From: Mesorhabditis belari
Taxonomy: Eukaryota > Nematoda > Chromadorea > Rhabditida > Rhabditidae
Direction of reading: 5' to 3'
Length of the DNA: 64,000 bases
Assembly: GCA_958450365.1 (NCBI GenBank)
Contig: CAUEEP010000930.1
Span: 1,419,001-1,483,000 of the forward strand
Shown here one piece after another: positions 50,801-61,850 of the stretch. The notes below the pieces were generated by a model. It saw nothing but the letters and a program-made list of their open reading frames with translations, was not told the DNA's origin and searched no databases. Positions within the stretch are counted from its first letter, which is position 1. Each line of letters starts with the position of its first letter. A program made the translations under genes and the position numbers.

Positions 50801-53800
50801 AAAGCTTCTCTTCGAGTTCTACACCTCTGACTCACCTCAAATCCAAAATTGGCGGGACTTTGATATCTGGGCATTGTGTACGACATTGTGACCATCAATA
50901 TTCTCCATTTTATGTAATCCTCGATCACTTTCAATTCTTTCGGCGTTTGCGTGTAAACATCGAGTATCCGAGAAAGTTGGGAAAGCCAATGGGTGCCCGC
51001 CTGAAAATCGACTTATTCAAATCCGTAAACAAATCCGATCTAGTGCCACAAAATTTCCACATTCATCTCCCACACACCTTGATCGCAATCGGTTGTGTTC
51101 TTGAGATCGATTTCCCGAGTAATCTCTCCAAAAAGTACTCCCAATCAAACTAAATGGCGATTCTTTAATTGAAAGCAGATAAAGCAGATAAAGCTTTGAT
51201 TACAGATCATTAGATAGATAATCTGTTGAGCAGATAGACTAAGAACACTCAGATCTGAATCTAATTTCAAGATGATCTGGTCACCCAGTCAGCTCAAGTC
51301 ATTAGATTATTTCTAAACCTACCGCTGGAACTCTCCGCTTGAGTTCGGCCAAATCAGTGAGATTGTACTTTTCGTGATCTTTTCCTTTACCTTCATGCTG
51401 AAATTGAACATAAAAAATAGATAAAGAGCTAGCAATGTTTCGATTTCAGTGTAAACAAACCACAGTAGAGATTCGGACGAGATTCCACTCGAGTTCCATC
51501 GCTCTCGCAATACTTTCCCGCACAGTGACATCTGTGCTGAAAAGAAAAGATATTCAGCTGAGTGATGAAGACTCTAAGTTCTTCTATAGCTTGCATAATA
51601 GTCTTTAAATTTCAGTTTTTAAGTAGTACTTAAATCATTGAACTGCCGTAAATACTGTAATAGTACCCTACGCCCATAATGACGGTGCGGAGTGTTGCGT
51701 AGTCTAACTTTGGACGCGTTTTTCCCGACACTGGTTTATGCTACAATGTGCGCTTAGGTATCAAAAAATAGCTGAAATTCAGGGCTATTTTTTCATACCA
51801 AAGACGCATTTTTTAAAAGTACGGGCGCTTTGAAAAAAATGAAATACTAAAAAACCTTTGCGACTACGCGGCTGTACGGTGGGGTACTATTACAGTATTT
51901 ACGGTATGTAGTCTACAGTAATAGTAATTGAACATTGCAATGAACTGTAATTGACCCTGTTAATGACTTAGAATCCTGTTAATTTGAATGAGCCTTTTAT
52001 GTTCTACTATTCAGCTAAAGATCCTATTGAAAAACCTGTCCAAATCAGCGTAGGTGGCCATTTGGAGACCCGTTTGAAAGAGGATATTCATTTCCTGAAA
52101 GTACAGCAATCTTTTTACAACTTTTTTCAAACGTACTTGCTCAATTTTCCCCGTCACAATATCCTCGGCCGTCAATTCTTTTTCGTTTGTCTTGTACAAA
52201 AGACCATAAATCAGAATCGGGACTTGTTCGTCGATCTGGAATTTCGCTTTGATCTAGTTGGTCTTTGATCTAGTTGAGCTTTGATCTAATTGATCTTTGA
52301 TCATCAATTCTTAAGCCATTCCTTTCCATTTCCCATTAATTCCCCTAACGAAATTTCACTCACCGTAATAATATATTCCCGAGAGTTCAAATAATTCACA
52401 TCAACGCCAATCCAAAAAATTGGGAACGTTGCAAAACTGAAATAATTGGAATTGAATGAATTGCCTTTGGGGAAATCAAAGATATTAAAGGCTAACGCAA
52501 AGTTTGAAGTACAACTTACAGTCGGTCAATTATAACTTGCACTAGATCTAAACTTGTACTTTTTGCCAATGCCTTAACCTTAAAATACAGTTAAAATTAG
52601 GAAAAGTGAAGTGGCTGAACGGGGGGTCGAACCCACGACTCGCGTCGAACCTTCGTTCTGGCAAATAACCGCCCTGCCGACTGCGCCACAACGGCAGCCC
52701 GAAAATGGCCCGAAAATGTGGAAATAACCTGAGATTAGGCTTTTTCGGCTCATGAAATAAATCTTTTGATTTCTTTCTTTCTTTCTTTTCTGTCTTTCTT
52801 TTCTTTCTGTCTTTCTTTCTTTTCTTTCATTTGATTTCTTTCTTTCTTCCTTCCTTTCCTTTCTTTCTTTCTTTACCCGTAAGCTTGAAGGATGAGATCT
52901 TCGAAGAGATTTGGAGATGAAGAAAGACCCGATAATGAAGAAGAATGAGAAGAATGGGATGGATGGGATGAATGGGATGAATGCGGGATCACTTCACTCA
53001 ATCGCCATCCACCAATCGACTTAATTGATTCATTTAAAAGCATTTAAAAGCTCGCTTCACTGCTTTATATTCGATCGTTCGAAAACTCAGCTCGATATTT
53101 GAATGATACCTGAATGAGTTGTGCCCATTGTGTGAGTCCTTTCTTCTCGAGTGTATCTGTGTCCATACACTCGCTGAACATTCGCACAACCTCGTTCTCT
53201 CCCTCGGACAACTCGATTGAGAGCTCCCGGGTGCGGACTAAAATTTGGAAAATATTATTTTTCTAAAGAATATTCTTAAAATCTCAATGACTTCAGATGG
53301 CTGAATACCTTTAAGCTTCAGACTTCAGATGGCTGAATACCTTTAAGCTTCAGACTTCAGATGGCTGAATATCTTTAAAAACAAGCTAGTCTTGATGACT
53401 GAATACTTTTAACTCTTTTCTAACTTTTTCTGTTCTCTTTTTAACTCCTTGCTCGAGTCAGACCGAGTACTGGAGATTTACTGTATCTTTAAATAACTGT
53501 ATAGCTAAAGCTTTAAGAAATCTACTATATAAAAGAGGAATTTCTGGCTTTGTCTCAGTCATCTTTAGGCCAAAAAAACTGAAATCTTGTTAAAGCATAA
53601 GATAAAGTTTTAAAAATCGAAACTGAGCGGCACTACGAGCGGTCAAACCCAGGACGTGTGGGCTGTAGACCAACAAGCTCCCGACTGTGCCATGGCAACA
53701 CGTCAGCGACGGCGTCATCACGCGGGATAAGGCACTTTCTGTCACTCGCGACTGTGCCACGGCGACAGAAAGGGCCTTATTCCACCTAAAGACGCCGTAA

Positions 53801-56800
53801 CTGGTTTACCGTCGTGGCACAGTCGGGAAGGAGCGCGCCTCTCTACTGCCCACATGGTCCGGGTTCCACCCCCCCTTAAAGCCACTCAATTTTGACTTTT
53901 ACATAATTACATAATGTCCGTCACTTGTTTGCCATTGTTGATCGAAGCGATTAAACCGCTTACTTTTATTGATGGTGCTTCCAAGTGTTTGATGTGAATG
54001 AATGCCAGTCTCGGCAATGGAATGCCATTGATTGCCCAATGGCAATCGGGAAATCGTCGTGTTGATCCATCTATAAATTCGAATTTCTCTTTTAACCCTT
54101 GAATCTCTTTGCAAAACCGTGAACAAGCGTATTTGTAGAAATCGTCGCATGGACTGACGGTCGGATCCATTTTCTCGTAGAGGAGAGCCGTCGCCGAGAC
54201 ACATCCAATACTTGTGCAAGCTGAAGGAAATCCTACTCATTACATTTAAAAATTTGTCTATCAATCTGCGAACGTTTTATTTGAATCCCTTTTGAATCCC
54301 CACCATTTGAATCCCTTTTTTGTCGTTTGAATCGCCCACCATTTGAATCCCAATTCTTTTCCAGATTTTTCCAGATTTTTCCTTCTTTTTCTTCTTTTTT
54401 TCTTCTTTCAAATAGCCGATTCAATAAATTTTATCGTCAAAATTTAAGCAAATAAACCCACGCAAAAATTTCATTTTTGCGACTTGAAAAACATTCGGGA
54501 AATGAATGGGAAAAAAAAGGATGAAATGAGCTCATTTATTGGTTCAAATTTTTGCTCTCAACTAGGGAACGAAAGGGAAATTTTGTTCGCGAAAATTACT
54601 GATTGAAAGCGTGACTTTCAAAGAATGCAAAGAAAAGGCTGTATTCTTTAATTTCTTCTTTTTTTAAGTTTTTAAGCTTAAATTTGATGAAAACTGAATG
54701 AAAAGTAACCAAATGCATTAGATTACTTTTCAACGGTTGAGTACATTATAATGTACCTTCTGAGTACATTATAATGTACTCAGAAGGAATCTCTTCTTTG
54801 TGTGTTCTCATAATCGTACGCCTTATGGCACCTTATGGGTAATTAAACTGGTTGAGCGGCATCCGGGATCCGGCATTCCGGCAGCCTTATCTCTGGCAGT
54901 CTACCAGACGCCACTTTTTCATACGAGAGACAGTGAAAGAACGCACAACAGTCATTGCAAACCCATCATCTAGCTTTCATCTCTTGGGTTGAATGCTACG
55001 AAATGGGCTAAGGCTGTGAGCTGTGAGCTGGCTGTGAGCTAATTACCGTTAAAGGGAATTGAAAGCATAAAATGTGTGTGGGTGGATCGGGTAATGGGTT
55101 TTTTGGGACAAAAACAGCATTCCATTATCACGAAATAGACTAATGATGGTGTGAATGGAATGAAAAAAATTCGGGAATGACGAAAGGATTTTGATGGATG
55201 AGTAAAGCACAAGGATTTCGAAATGGGAAAAGATTGACTTGATAATGACTGACTTGGTAAAAGCATTTTGATTATCATGAAAAGCTATTTTTGACATCGA
55301 ATTCTCATTCAATCCATGTTGTCCCCTCTCTAGTAGCTCTATGAGTGAACTATTAAAAGCTAGAAAGTTGGGCATCACTACTTTGGTTATTATGCTGGCA
55401 TTAGAACGTAAAAGAACCCGTGAAGTAAAATCATTTTTAGCGTACCATTTCATTCCGGGACAAGGATTTTGAACGCACTGAACCAGAGATTTTCTAGGGT
55501 TTTAGGGCAAGGTCAATCAGAAGAAGCCAGATCAGTTAGCGCCAGATCTGCAGTAAATCCAGGCGAGGATCTGGCTTCTGGCTGGCTTGGCTTAAACATT
55601 TCTTGACTCACTTTTCGGCACAAAGAAATAATAGATGAGGAAGGTGATTGCAGCTGTGATTGAGAGAAAAATGATGAAACATAAAAAGGAGAAAATCCAT
55701 CGAAGACATTTTCCATTTGATCGCTGAAATGAGGATTTTAGATACCGTAAATACTGTAATAGTACCCCACTCTCATAACGACGGTGCGGAGTGTTGCGTA
55801 GTCTAGCTTTGAACGAGTTTTTCTCGACACTGGTTTATGCTACAATGCGCGCTTAGGTATCAAAAAATAGTCCTGAATTTCAGCTATTTTTTGATACCTA
55901 AGCGCGCATTGTAGCATAAACCAGTGTCGAGAAAAACGCGTCCAAACTAGACTACGCAACACTCCGCATCGTCGTTATGAGAGTGGGGTACTATTACAGT
56001 ATTTACGGTAGATTCTAAAGCTTTAAACTCACCCGATTCGTTTTGTCGAGAAGTCGCTCGTTGACGGCCGACTCATTCTCGTCTCCGTTCTCAGTCTGAA
56101 ATAAAGCAAAACTATTGCTTTATTATGCCAGAAAGGATTTGTTCAAATGAGTTCTTTGAGTTCAAATGTGAACAATCTTGAACAATCAAGCCATCTGTAG
56201 ATCAAGCCATCTTGAACAATCAAGCTATCTTGAACAATCAAGCCAACTGTAGACTGTGCTATAGACTAATAGACTCTAGATTATAGATCTTTCTATCTTT
56301 TAAGCACAAAGTACGTTCTGTATTACCTCTAGTAATCTTTTAGCAGCGTAAACGCACGTTCTCTGGCTCAGAACTGCTCATTTCAATTGCCCCAAACCTT
56401 TTGTTGTCCTTTCGCGGGACACATATGTGTATCGATGTGATGATAATCGGTGAACCGTCCCTCTTTCGACGGATCACATCTGATTGATGACAATGATGGA
56501 GAGGAATTCGGAGTTGAGTGATCGTTGATCGTTTCGGAGACACTTCGCGCTGGAGTCACGGTCGTTTCTTGCTTTAAAGGGGCCAAAAGGGGATCCGTCG
56601 AGGTGCCCGAACCCGTCGACAGATATGATCGAGAAGTCGGTGAGACACACAACCTGAGTATAGTCACATTTAGAATCAAGCATTCACTTAGTAAGGTATT
56701 CTATTCTGGCAATCGGTACGTGTAACTCATTGGTAGAGCTCATTGATAGAGTTCGTCTAGTAAGTGAGAGGTCACAGGTTCGAGTCCCAGGTTCGAACGT

Positions 56801-57844
56801 TTTGTATTCCCAGCTCCAACCCATAAAAGTCTTAGTATGATCAACTACTAGCTCTTACAAGAAAAGGTGAACTGGCTGAGCCGGCCAAATGCTATGCGAC
56901 CTCTACTTTGCAGCATTTTTCTTCAACATGATATGTGATACTCCTGCTTCGACAATGAGATTTTTTGGAAAGAAGCTTTCTTTGGTAAAACTCCATTCGT
57001 TTCTGACATAACTACGAATGCCTTTTCGTGTTCCGTCAACAAAAATGTTATGCTGTGTTATTGCTCAAAGAACACTAGTCAGCATTTCTTGAGAAAAAAA
57101 GCAGAAGAAAAATCCAGTGTGGGAACTTGTCGGGTCTCGCTCTGGCAACGAACGTCTTACCACTCGGCCACGGTTGCAGCGAGTTGAGTGCCGCAAGGAG
57201 GCCGCTAAGACCCAAATGTTCACATTTTCAGAGTCGTAACAAAACTTTATAACTCTCAACAGATTGTCACTTAGTAAAAACGGAATACATATTCGGAATT
57301 AGCATCAAAATTTGGCATCGATTGATCTAGGTGACATAGCATTTGACCGGCTCAGCCAGTTCACCTTCCCTTGTTAGTCATTTCCATTAGTCATCTCATT
57401 CTTTATAAGAATGGGATTTCAAAAGACTTTCAAATGCTCATCACATTCCAATTTACGTCATCTTTTTCAAAAGCGATTGTGTCCCCAGCTAGCTGTGCCA
57501 ACAGAAAGTCTCACTTTCGAAATAGTTTTGAAATTTTTGTTTTAAGCATTTGTGCCTAGCAACACCGGTCCTAGTGGCTAACAATGAGAAGAAGTTTAGG
57601 TGGAAAGTCGAGAAATTACGGTAAATAAAGAAACTGGTAAGTAAAGAAACTGTAAAGTAAAGAAACTGTAAAGTAAAGAAAAAAAGACACTTACAGTAGC
57701 TTTCAGATTACTATTAGTGCTCAAAAAAAACTTTTAAACAGACAAAAATAAAATGTTGAACCTGTCGTTTCTTGACGCTCCACCAATCCACGAATGAAAC
57801 GTTTCGAATAAAAAAGATCCGCGTCTTTCGCGGTGAGATCTCTC
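44853..57844 (-). CDS. M13 (neprilysin-like) metallopeptidase, type II membrane protein
   Basis: About 24 exons on the - strand: 57844-57762 (start uncertain), 56653-56398, 56095-56033, 55723-55612, 54220-53957 (end uncertain), 53237-53110, 53019-52877, 52436-52364, 52235-52105, 51536-51461, 51397-51323, 51149-51078, 51000-50836, 50550-50484, 50187-50126, 50050-49940, 48991-48914, 47839-47748, 47142-46999, 46950-46883, 46129-46002, 45947-45879, 45836-45691, 44952-44853; about 901 aa, phases consistent, first Met not found. M13 enzymes are zinc ectopeptidases that cut peptide hormones. Seen: long Ser/Thr-rich cytosolic tail, anchor SFLCFIIFLSITAAITFLIY, PCDDFYKYACSRF, zinc motif FIGHEIGHAFDIQG, second zinc ligand motif YENLADNLGLQAAW, LPGFELTSEQAFFVKYAQNW, and C-terminal MNPTKRCFVL. 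Odd points: a Ser/His-rich insert (HSSHSSHPSHSSHSSSLSG) after IGGWRLSEVIP, and NAVH where most members have NA(F/Y)Y. Introns are full of repeats. Confidence 0.87.
46210..46355 (+). mobile_element. Degenerate SL1-bearing repeat in M13 intron
   Basis: Starts CTGTGCGTTCTTTCCCTGTC, leader diverged (ACATTACCCAAATCTCATG), ends GAACACACAAAAAACAT. Confidence 0.65.
47286..47520 (-). mobile_element. SL1-bearing repeat, partial and full copy, in M13 intron
   Basis: 47286-47345 is a fragment with GGTTTAAATACCCAAGTTTT on the - strand; 47378-47520 is a full unit with the SL1 sequence, GTGTGCCAGACCCCGC and AGAACGCACACC end. Confidence 0.8.
47578..47649 (+). pseudogene. tRNA-like sequence (72 nt), anticodon-loop GGC
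   Basis: A-box TGGTGTAATGGTTAG and B-box GGTTCGATTCC at normal tRNA spacing. The anticodon arm folds with loop TTGGCAA, giving anticodon GGC (Ala), which eukaryotes do not normally use. The D arm is Gln-like. The acceptor stem has only about four pairs. A related copy is at 62800-62872, and both are preceded by AGGGAGATCA. Lies in M13 intron; probably a tRNA-derived repeat. Confidence 0.5.
49122..49391. mobile_element. Palindromic MITE family A, copy 1 (M13 intron)
   Basis: Ends TTACCGTAACTACTGTAATA and TATTACAGTATTTACGGTA form the inverted repeat; inner core TATTTTTTGATACCTAAGCG is shared with the other copies. The left arm differs outside the end (CCCCTCGTACAGTCGCGTAG). Confidence 0.85.
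49752..49925 (+). mobile_element. ACCCCGAAAACCC repeat family, copy 2 (M13 intron)
   Basis: Reads ACCAATCGATTCCTCGACCC, GAAAACCCTTGGGTACAAAT at the left and GTTCTTTGTAGGGCCGCGTA, ATCGCACGCTTTGGCAAAGC at the right, ending next to the splice donor of exon 50050-49940. Confidence 0.75.
50196..50398. mobile_element. Family A-related palindromic fragment (M13 intron)
   Basis: Contains CTCCTCGTACAGTCGCGTAG at the left and TAGACTACGCGACTGTACG at the right as inverted arms, words also found in copy 1 and copy 2 of family A. Confidence 0.7.
50637..50781 (-). mobile_element. SL1-bearing repeat in M13 intron
   Basis: Single unit, leader on the - strand with one change (GGTTTAATTGCCCAAGTT), GTGTGCCAGACACCGTTTTT block, GAGAGAACGCAC end. 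Confidence 0.82.
51643..51906. mobile_element. Palindromic MITE family A, copy 2 (M13 intron)
   Basis: Left end GCCGTAAATACTGTAATAGT, right end ACTATTACAGTATTTACGGT. Core TATCAAAAAATAGCTGAAAT present. Confidence 0.88.
52610..52703 (-). pseudogene. tRNA-like sequence in M13 intron
   Basis: On the - strand: A-box-like TGGCGCAGTCGG and B-box GGTTCGACCCC about 55 nt apart. Stem pairing is incomplete. Probably a tRNA-derived repeat related to 53633-53872. Confidence 0.45.
52770..52875 (+). repeat. CTTT microsatellite
   Basis: TTTC/TTTCTTTCTGTC runs, ending at the donor side of M13 exon 53019-52877. Confidence 0.92.
53285..53366 (+). repeat. About 32-bp tandem repeat, three units
   Basis: Unit GACTTCAGATGGCTGAATAC plus CTTTAAGCTTCA, three copies, in M13 intron. 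Confidence 0.9.
53630..53880. mobile_element. Inverted pair of tRNA-like sequences
   Basis: 53633-53720 on the - strand and 53805-53875 on the + strand both have TGGCACAGTCGGGA (A-box like) and GGGTTTGACC / GGGTTCCACC (B-box like). Between them ACAGAAAG..CTTTCTGT and GGCGTC..GACGCC words are inverted. Forms one palindromic unit in an M13 intron. Confidence 0.6.
54797..54950 (-). mobile_element. SL1-bearing repeat in M13 intron, diverged
   Basis: GTGTGTTCTCATAATCGTAC start, leader partly deleted (ATGGGTAATTAAACTGG), AGAACGCACAAC end. Preceded by the palindrome GAGTACATTATAATGTAC (twice, 54738-54780). Confidence 0.75.
55743..56010. mobile_element. Palindromic MITE family A, copy 3, near-perfect (M13 intron)
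   Basis: 268 bp. The whole element is an almost perfect inverted repeat: TACCGTAAATACTGTAATAG at the left, CTATTACAGTATTTACGGTA at the right, and GCATAAACCAGTGTCGAG / CTCGACACTGGTTTATGC inside, centred on ATTTCAGCTATTTTTTGATA. Confidence 0.92.
56718..56796 (+). pseudogene. tRNA-like sequence in M13 5' intron
   Basis: A-box-like TAACTCATTGGTAGAGC and B-box GGTTCGAGTCC at about tRNA spacing; stems do not close well. Confidence 0.45.
56864..57367. mobile_element. TIR element with internal tRNA-Ser-like sequence
   Basis: Ends AAGGTGAACTGGCTGAGCCG and CGGCTCAGCCAGTTCACCTT are inverted repeats extending about 33 bp (to CAAATGCTATG). Inside, on the - strand at 57185-57118, is TGGCCGAGTGGTAAGACG followed by a degenerate B-box. 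No transposase frame. Confidence 0.7.
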
Positions 57845-58205
57845 CTTGAGATCCGTCGTGATGTTAAATAGGAAAGAAAGACGAAAAGATTACGGTAGAA
57901 AGAGCAAACAATTTCAAATAGAATGAAAGATTTCTCTAGTTTCTCTTGAGAAAACTATGGGCGGACCTTTGAAAGAAAAAAAGATATTGAAAGAAAAAGA
58001 TATTCAGCCAAAGGGGCGGATCTTTCAATATGAATGGACAAAAAGAATTATACGATTTTTATTCAAAAAGAATCTCAAAATCTTGATAATTTTGGGGTCT
58101 ACTCATCGACAAAACTCACAATTTTCAAGCTGAAAATCACTAATTTTGGTGTTGACGTTGAGCTAGTTTTCAATTTGATAAAATGATGTGAGAATGGTTT
58201 TGAGA
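57845..58205. other. Upstream of the M13 gene model
   Basis: A first coding exon with the initiator Met should lie here or further right; I could not place it. No promoter motif recognised. Confidence 0.4.
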
Positions 58206-58209
58206 AAAT

Positions 58210-58712
58210 GAGAAGGTTGAGAAGAATTGAGGAGAATTGAGGAGAATTGAGGAGAATTGAGGAGAATTGAGGAGAATTGAGGAGAATTGAGGAGAATTGA
58301 GGAGAAGGTTGAGAAGAATTGAGGAGAATTGAGGAGAATTGAGGAGAATTGAGGAGAATGAGGAGAATGAGGAGAATTGAGGAGAATTGAGGGAAGGTTG
58401 AGAAGAATTGAGGAGAATTGAGGAGGTTGAGGAGATTGGGGAGAATTGAGGAGAAGGTTGGGAGGATGGGGAGAATTGAGGAGAATGAGGAGAATGAGGA
58501 GAGTGAGGGGAATTGAGGAGTTGAGGAGGTTGAGGAGTGAGAAGTTGGGAGAATTGGGGAGTTGAGGAGGTTGAGGAGAATTGAGGGATTGAGGAGAATT
58601 GAGGAGAATTGAGGAGAATTGAGGAGAATTGAGGAGAATTGAGGAGAATTGAGGAGAATTGAGGAGAAGGTTGAGGAGAATTGAGGAGAATTGAGGAGAA
58701 TTGAGAAGAAAA
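58210..58712 (+). repeat. 10-bp minisatellite GAGGAGAATT
   Basis: About 45 units over 500 bp with unit variants (GAGGAGGTT, GAGGAGAATGA, GAAGGTTGAG). One strand is almost pure purine apart from the TT of each unit. Confidence 0.95.
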
Positions 58713-59203
58713 TGAGAATTCTTAGATTAAAGGCTAAAGTAAATGTAAAATATATAGTAAATGTTCAAAGTCTGCAAAGATTTCTTTTTTTTTGTTAAAG
58801 TTTGAGTTCATTTTTCAAAACATTTCAATTACTGATTGCTCTATGGGGAATCGAAAGAGAATAGTTGAAGGGAGATCTTCATAATTAGCTCTAGGAATCG
58901 AAAGCTGTTAATGAATCTGTTCTGTCAATGTTAATGAACCAATTTAGAATTGAATTCTTTGAGTTATTAGAGAGTAAAGTTTTTTTTTGGCATGACTGGG
59001 CGGACTTGATCTAAAAACTTGATAAAGAGTCATTAAACATACCAAAGTACTGTAGAATAAGTGCTACTTATGCCTAGGAACTGTAGAATAAGTAGAACAA
59101 ATAGAATAATTCGAATAAGTAAAACAAATAGAACAATTAGAATAGAACAAGCAAAAAAATCTTTGGACTTTCTGAGTAAAAAAAGAACAATATTATCTTC
59201 TTT
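58713..59203. other. Intergenic, AT-rich
   Basis: Short GAACAAATAGAATAA-type direct repeats at 59080-59150. No exon. Confidence 0.4.
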
Positions 59204-59342
59204 GTATTTCCCATAATCGCCAGCCTTTTGGAACAAGTAACTTGGGTAATTAAACCGGCCGGGGGCATTTCCGACCCCCCCTATCCGCCGGCAGTGTGTC
59301 AGATGCCACTTTTTCCTGTGATCGACATGAAAAGTACGCACA
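59204..59342 (-). mobile_element. SL1-bearing repeat
   Basis: Leader on the - strand intact, block GTGTGTCAGATGCCACTTTT, end AAAAGTACGCACAC. Confidence 0.85.
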
Positions 59343-60375
59343 CGTGAGTCATAAACAACATTTAACTCTCTTTGAACGCTTCAACTTAAGCCTTACTTCT
59401 TTACGTGAATCCTGTTGTTTCTTCTCGCTTTGTTGATTTCCAGGCCATTCTACCCACCATTCACAATGACGAAATCATGAACAGACGGTGAAATCGCACA
59501 AAATTTCCGAACAATCTCCCTCTCATTGTCTACTAAACGAAATTTTACGAGAGTTAGAGATGTTAGAGAAAGTTTTTTTTGTAAAAAAACTAATTATTCG
59601 GATAGAAAAAAAAGGATTAGGATCTTTAAAAAGGATTTTAAAGAAAATTTGCGAGAGAAAAACGTGTTCCTTTCAAAAGATACAAGAATTATGCAAATTA
59701 TTAACGACAAAAATAGAAATTTTCAATTTTTCGAAACAAAAGAAAGATCGAATGGAAAGATTAGTCGCATTTTTATTAAACTCTATTGAAAATAACTCTA
59801 GAAAGTTTAAAAAAAAAACCAAGGTTTGAAATTTTAGCCTTCAATAAAAGAAAGGTTACTGTAGCTTTTCTAAATAAAAAAAAATCGGTAAGACTATAGT
59901 TTATCCCACAGGGCATGATGTTTTCCTCGGCTAATTTTATGCGTAGATTACAAAAGTCGACATCTCAGAGCCAAATTTTGAGCTTTAAAAAAATTTCAAA
60001 AATTTGATTTTTTGAAAAAATTCATGTGGTCTCCCACATGATAATTTTTAGCCTAAATTTTTTTTAAATTTTTTGATTGAAAACAATTTATTATTGTATT
60101 TTATTGCATAAAAAAACGATTTAGCAAAGTTTTGAGGCGGGGAGACACCCCAACACCGCGCTTTGTCAGAAAAATCCATCAAGTCTATCAAAGTGAAGCT
60201 CGTAACTCAATTTTTAGTTGAGGAAACTAGTTTTTAGCTCATGGAATATCAATATTCTGATTCAGCAAATAAAAAAAAACCTAGAAAAAAGGATTTTGAA
60301 AAATTTTGGGGGAAAAATCATTCTGGGCGGAGGTAAAGTACACTTGAGACAAAAGATCGGTTACAGTTTAACTTC
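59343..60375. other. Intergenic, no gene supported
   Basis: Two overlapping Lys-rich frames (59488-59829 and 59526-59789) in A-rich sequence are not accepted. A region at 59890-60180 includes GGCATGATGTTTTCCTCGGC and GGGGAGACACCCC and could be an unrecognised repeat. Confidence 0.35.
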
Positions 60376-60645
60376 TTTGTGTTTTTCCATAATCTGTAAA
60401 CGAGACTTGGGTAATTCAACCGGCAGAGGGGATTTCCGGTCGCCCCTATCACGGGCCCATGTGCCAGATGCCGTTTTTTCTTACGAGCGACATGGAAAGA
60501 ACGCACAGCGCCACTCTAAGAGAAAGCGCGCCTTCTGGCCCAAACTTGGGTAATTAAACCGGTCAAGGCGCATTTCCGGCCGCCCCTATCCCGGGACCAT
60601 ACGCCAGATGCCGTTTTTCCTTACGAGCGACATGAAAAGAACGCA
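60376..60645 (-). mobile_element. Two SL1-bearing repeat units
   Basis: Units 60376-60509 and 60505-60645. The first leader has one change (GGTTGAATTACCCAAGT), the second is intact. Both have CAGATGCCGTTTTT and GAAAAGAACGCAC or GAAAGAACGCAC ends. Confidence 0.85.
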
Positions 60646-61559
60646 CACCGAAAGCATAAACCTTACAAGAAATAAAAAGTTGAATCACCCGACCATTAGC
60701 ACATCTCTTTTTAACCCGAAGTCTACAATTTTCAAAGAAAAACTTGATCCCCTCTATATTTATCTCTTAAAAGATCGGAATCCATTTTTCCACACCCTTT
60801 CAAACATCCACTATTTCCACAAAAGAACCCCAAATTTAGATTAGATTTGGAAAAATGAAACAAAGAGATTTTTGAGCAGAAAAACTTTGGCCTTTTCCTT
60901 TTAATTCTCTTTTAAAAAAAGCCGATCTAAATTTGGAGGAAATCCGTTAATTGAGTTGAAATCGAAATTAATCTGTTAATGGACAGAAAAAGCACAAATT
61001 TCCCCATTTCCCCACATTGTATGGGCTCAGTTTAGCATAAAAAAAAATGGGGCCAATTTTACGGGTTTTCCGGGCTGAATTTGGCTTTTTGAGGGGATTA
61101 TGGGAGGGTTTCGGAGAAAGTTCTCATCCTCATTTCATTTTGGTTCTTTTGATACATTTACATTACATATTTTACAGTAAATTCAATGAAAAATGGTAAT
61201 TGAATTGAAATTTAGAGAGTGAAAGGTTGGATACATTTTATTTTACAGTAAATTGAATTTCAATTCATTCTCTTTACCCCAAAAAAAATGTCAAATGAAA
61301 GTGGAGGCGGGCGAAGGGTTTGACCTTTTGAAAGAAGTCCGAAATTTCTTAACAACTACGGTAAAGTGGGTTTTCTTTGATTAAAACGTTTCTAAAAGTA
61401 GTTGTTGGCTGTTTACAACGCTAAATACTTATTTGAAAGAAGTTTCCGTTGATGAAGCGTTTATTAAATGACGCCTATTCTATTAAATGACGCTTAGCGC
61501 TGATAAATGGCGCTTAGCCCTAGTAAATTCAAGTTTTCCTTGAGATAATCAATCAAATA
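60646..61559. other. Intergenic, AT-rich
   Basis: Direct repeats ATTTTACAGTAAATTGAATT (61175-61265) and AAATGACGCTTAGC (61460-61500). No exon. Confidence 0.4.
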
Positions 61560-61850
61560 ACCCCCACCAACTGATTCCTCGATCCCGAAAACCCCAAGTA
61601 CAAATTTCTGGCCGAAAACCTCATCAGGGAGCCTTTCTGAAAGCAAGAGAAAACCCTTGTGAAGTGTCCTTTGTGGGGTTGCGTAATCGCTCGTTTTCTG
61701 GCAAACGACTCTGGCATAAGGTATTTCCCTTGAGAAAAATCAGAAGAAGGAGACTTGGGTAATTAAACCGGCCGAGGACGTTTCCGACCACCCCTATCCG
61801 CCGGCAGTGTGCCAGATGCCACATTTTCCTGCGATCGACATCGCATTTCC
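61560..61850. mobile_element. Composite: ACCCCGAAAACCC family copy 3 joined to an SL1-bearing repeat
   Basis: 61560-61730 (+) reads CGATCCCGAAAACCCCAAGT ... GCGTAATCGCTCGTTTTCTG. 61735-61850 carries the SL1 19-mer on the - strand (61752-61770) and GTGTGCCAGATGCCAC. Both families meet head to tail with no spacer. Confidence 0.75.

Noticed and set aside
59488..59829. 113-codon Lys-rich frame
   Set aside because: A-rich sequence keeps two frames open at once; no domain, no splice context.
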